Shown here in pieces: positions 63,282-64,000 of a stretch of DNA of 64,000 nt; positions within the stretch are counted from its first letter, which is position 1, and the number at the start of each line of letters is the position of its first letter. Origin of the DNA: Ktedonobacter sp. SOSP1-85 (GTDB taxonomy: Bacteria > Chloroflexota > Ktedonobacteria > Ktedonobacterales > Ktedonobacteraceae); the NCBI RefSeq assembly GCF_016587415.1, contig NZ_BNJI01000001.1, positions 2,767,501-2,831,500 on the forward strand, in the 5' to 3' direction. A program made the position numbers and the translations under genes. The notes below the pieces were generated by a model. That model searched no databases. It was not told the DNA's origin and saw only the letters and a program-made list of their open reading frames with translations.

Positions 63282-63346
63282 CTGATAGATGGTGTGATGT
63301 ACCCTGGCAGCCTGCGGCTGCCAGGGTACATCACACCATCTATCAG
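63282..63346. terminator. Perfect 31-bp inverted repeat, TGC loop
   Basis: Arms 63282-63312 and 63316-63346, tip GCC-TGC-GGC; mini-hairpin TCGCGCCTGCGGCGCTC at 63262-63278 on the menA side. Located upstream of menA on the minus strand. Confidence 0.75.
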
Positions 63347-63676
63347 AAATAGTGTGCATCTGGCGTTAACTAGCTAAGCGATATGTTTATTATGTTTTGA
63401 CTGCTCATTAAGAAAGACGATGTGGATGGCTAGAACGCAACATTCACGAAAAGAATAAGAATATTGCGCCCCTGGCTCAATATAAGTGGATCGCTACCCA
63501 GGTGGTCATGATAAGCGCAGCGTTTCGCGCTCCCATAACCTTCAGAGCGTTATTACTGTTCTTAGTATACAGAGGCAGGGAAACACCCTCTTATAAGCAT
63601 ATGCATCTCACTATCTATCAACTATATACGCTTCCATAGAGAGCGTCAAGTTGCCTGGGACGCTGGTCAATACCTC

Positions 63677-63897
63677 TCGCGCCTACGGCGATGCCACCAA
63701 CCGGGAAGCCATCTCACGAGGTGGCTTCTCACACTCGGTAGGGACCAGCTTTAGCGCGTCCGAATGTCATTCATGGCAGTGCGGCGTAAGCCTGAAGCGT
63801 TATCCCAACAGAGGAGTACCTCATCGTTTTTTGGCTCGCGCCGAAGTGCGATTAATCGCCTTCGGACGCGCTAAAGCTGGTCCCTACCGGGTTTGGT
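63677..63897. repeat. Highly structured element with 29-bp inverted repeats
   Basis: Arms 63736-63764 and 63861-63889 are perfectly complementary around 96 nt. Inside are a GCGATTAATCGC palindrome (63848-63859), and outside a GAAGCCA...TGGCTTC stem (63705-63728), with a mini-hairpin variant at 63677. Candidate structured RNA or miniature element. No protein-coding signal seen. Confidence 0.55.
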
Positions 63898-63923
63898 ACG
63901 TTCCCAATTTCCCAGTAAAGTCA

Positions 63924-64000
63924 TTATTTGGTATCCGTGGTGCCAGCCTGTCCTAGCGCCTGGTAAAGCTCTTGAATGGAGTGCTGGAGTTGCGCCTGGA
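63924..64000 (-). CDS. 3' end of a gene continuing beyond the window
   Basis: Minus-strand frame open from the window edge to TAA 63924-63926, reading ...QAQLQHSIQELYQALGQAGTTDTK. It has a helical, Gln-rich pattern like real coding sequence. Too short to identify. Confidence 0.5.
   Translation of the reverse strand, partial: QAQLQHSIQELYQALGQAGTTDTK

Noticed and set aside
1..64000. CRISPR arrays, tRNA and rRNA genes
   Set aside because: No regularly spaced repeats, cloverleaf or rRNA-like sequence was seen; a tRNAscan or Rfam search would settle it.

Overview
The window looks like a chromosome segment of a Ktedonobacteria-type Chloroflexota, close to Ktedonobacter. Evidence from the sequence: ECF sigma factors with unusual membrane partners, a very large Gln/Pro-rich TPR protein, duplicated hemE, WYL regulators, lipoproteins with lipoboxes, strong AGGAGG ribosome sites, moderate GC, and an IscB element of the kind first characterised from Ktedonobacter racemifer. 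The genus is an inference. I saw no rRNA, tRNA or CRISPR array.

Layout. 1-3.1 kb: a partial GNAT acetyltransferase and two tandem FemX/FemAB-like aminoacyltransferases (cell-wall cross-bridge type). 3.1-9.4 kb: alpha/beta hydrolase, PRPP synthetase (prs), polysaccharide deacetylase, nucleoside hydrolase, ispH and a stand-alone HemA-like nucleotide-binding domain. 10.0-13.2 kb: ECF sigma factor, a Tat-anchored Rieske protein with an anti-sigma-like N-terminus, a FixH/YtkA-like protein and a LolA/RseB-like lipoprotein. 14.2-19.3 kb: yajQ and the 1340-residue TPR protein. 19.4-22.6 kb: heme operon hemE-hemE'-hemH, whose second hemE copy has lost a substrate-binding arginine. 22.8-25.9 kb: DinB-like protein, parA-parB and a membrane protein. 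26.0-33.4 kb: FmdB zinc ribbon, GerMN lipoprotein, ychF, EamA exporter, M20 amidohydrolase and an orphan OppA-like lipoprotein. 33.7-38.5 kb: two WYL regulators around an SRAP protein and a DUF512 protein. 39.1-43.7 kb: a heterodimeric ABC exporter and a GNAT enzyme. 43.8-46.6 kb: a second ECF sigma/anti-sigma unit, beside a secreted protein sharing its C-terminal tail. 46.7-51.7 kb: frameshifted methyltransferase, membrane-anchored molybdopterin oxidoreductase, small zinc protein and a broken PQQ beta-propeller gene. 51.7-53.5 kb: the IscB element. 53.6-64 kb: VOC protein, lon, hsp20, small proteins, a 130-bp duplication around a 316-bp insert, and a MenA/UbiA prenyltransferase.

The most notable system is IscB with its upstream structured RNA (omega RNA), an RNA-guided HNH/RuvC nuclease ancestral to Cas9. 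It lies next to a beta-propeller gene that has a truncated N-terminus and an internal amber stop. All catalytic motifs of IscB are visible and no transposase is present.

A second, less explained layer is structural DNA. More than a dozen long, mostly perfect inverted repeats (15-35 bp arms, often 3-nt loops) sit at gene ends. Several are followed by a short GC-rich hairpin in a constant order: stop codon, long hairpin, short hairpin. A different 70-90 bp foldback repeat occurs five times, two copies bracketing an ABC transporter gene. All coordinates of repeats were read by eye.
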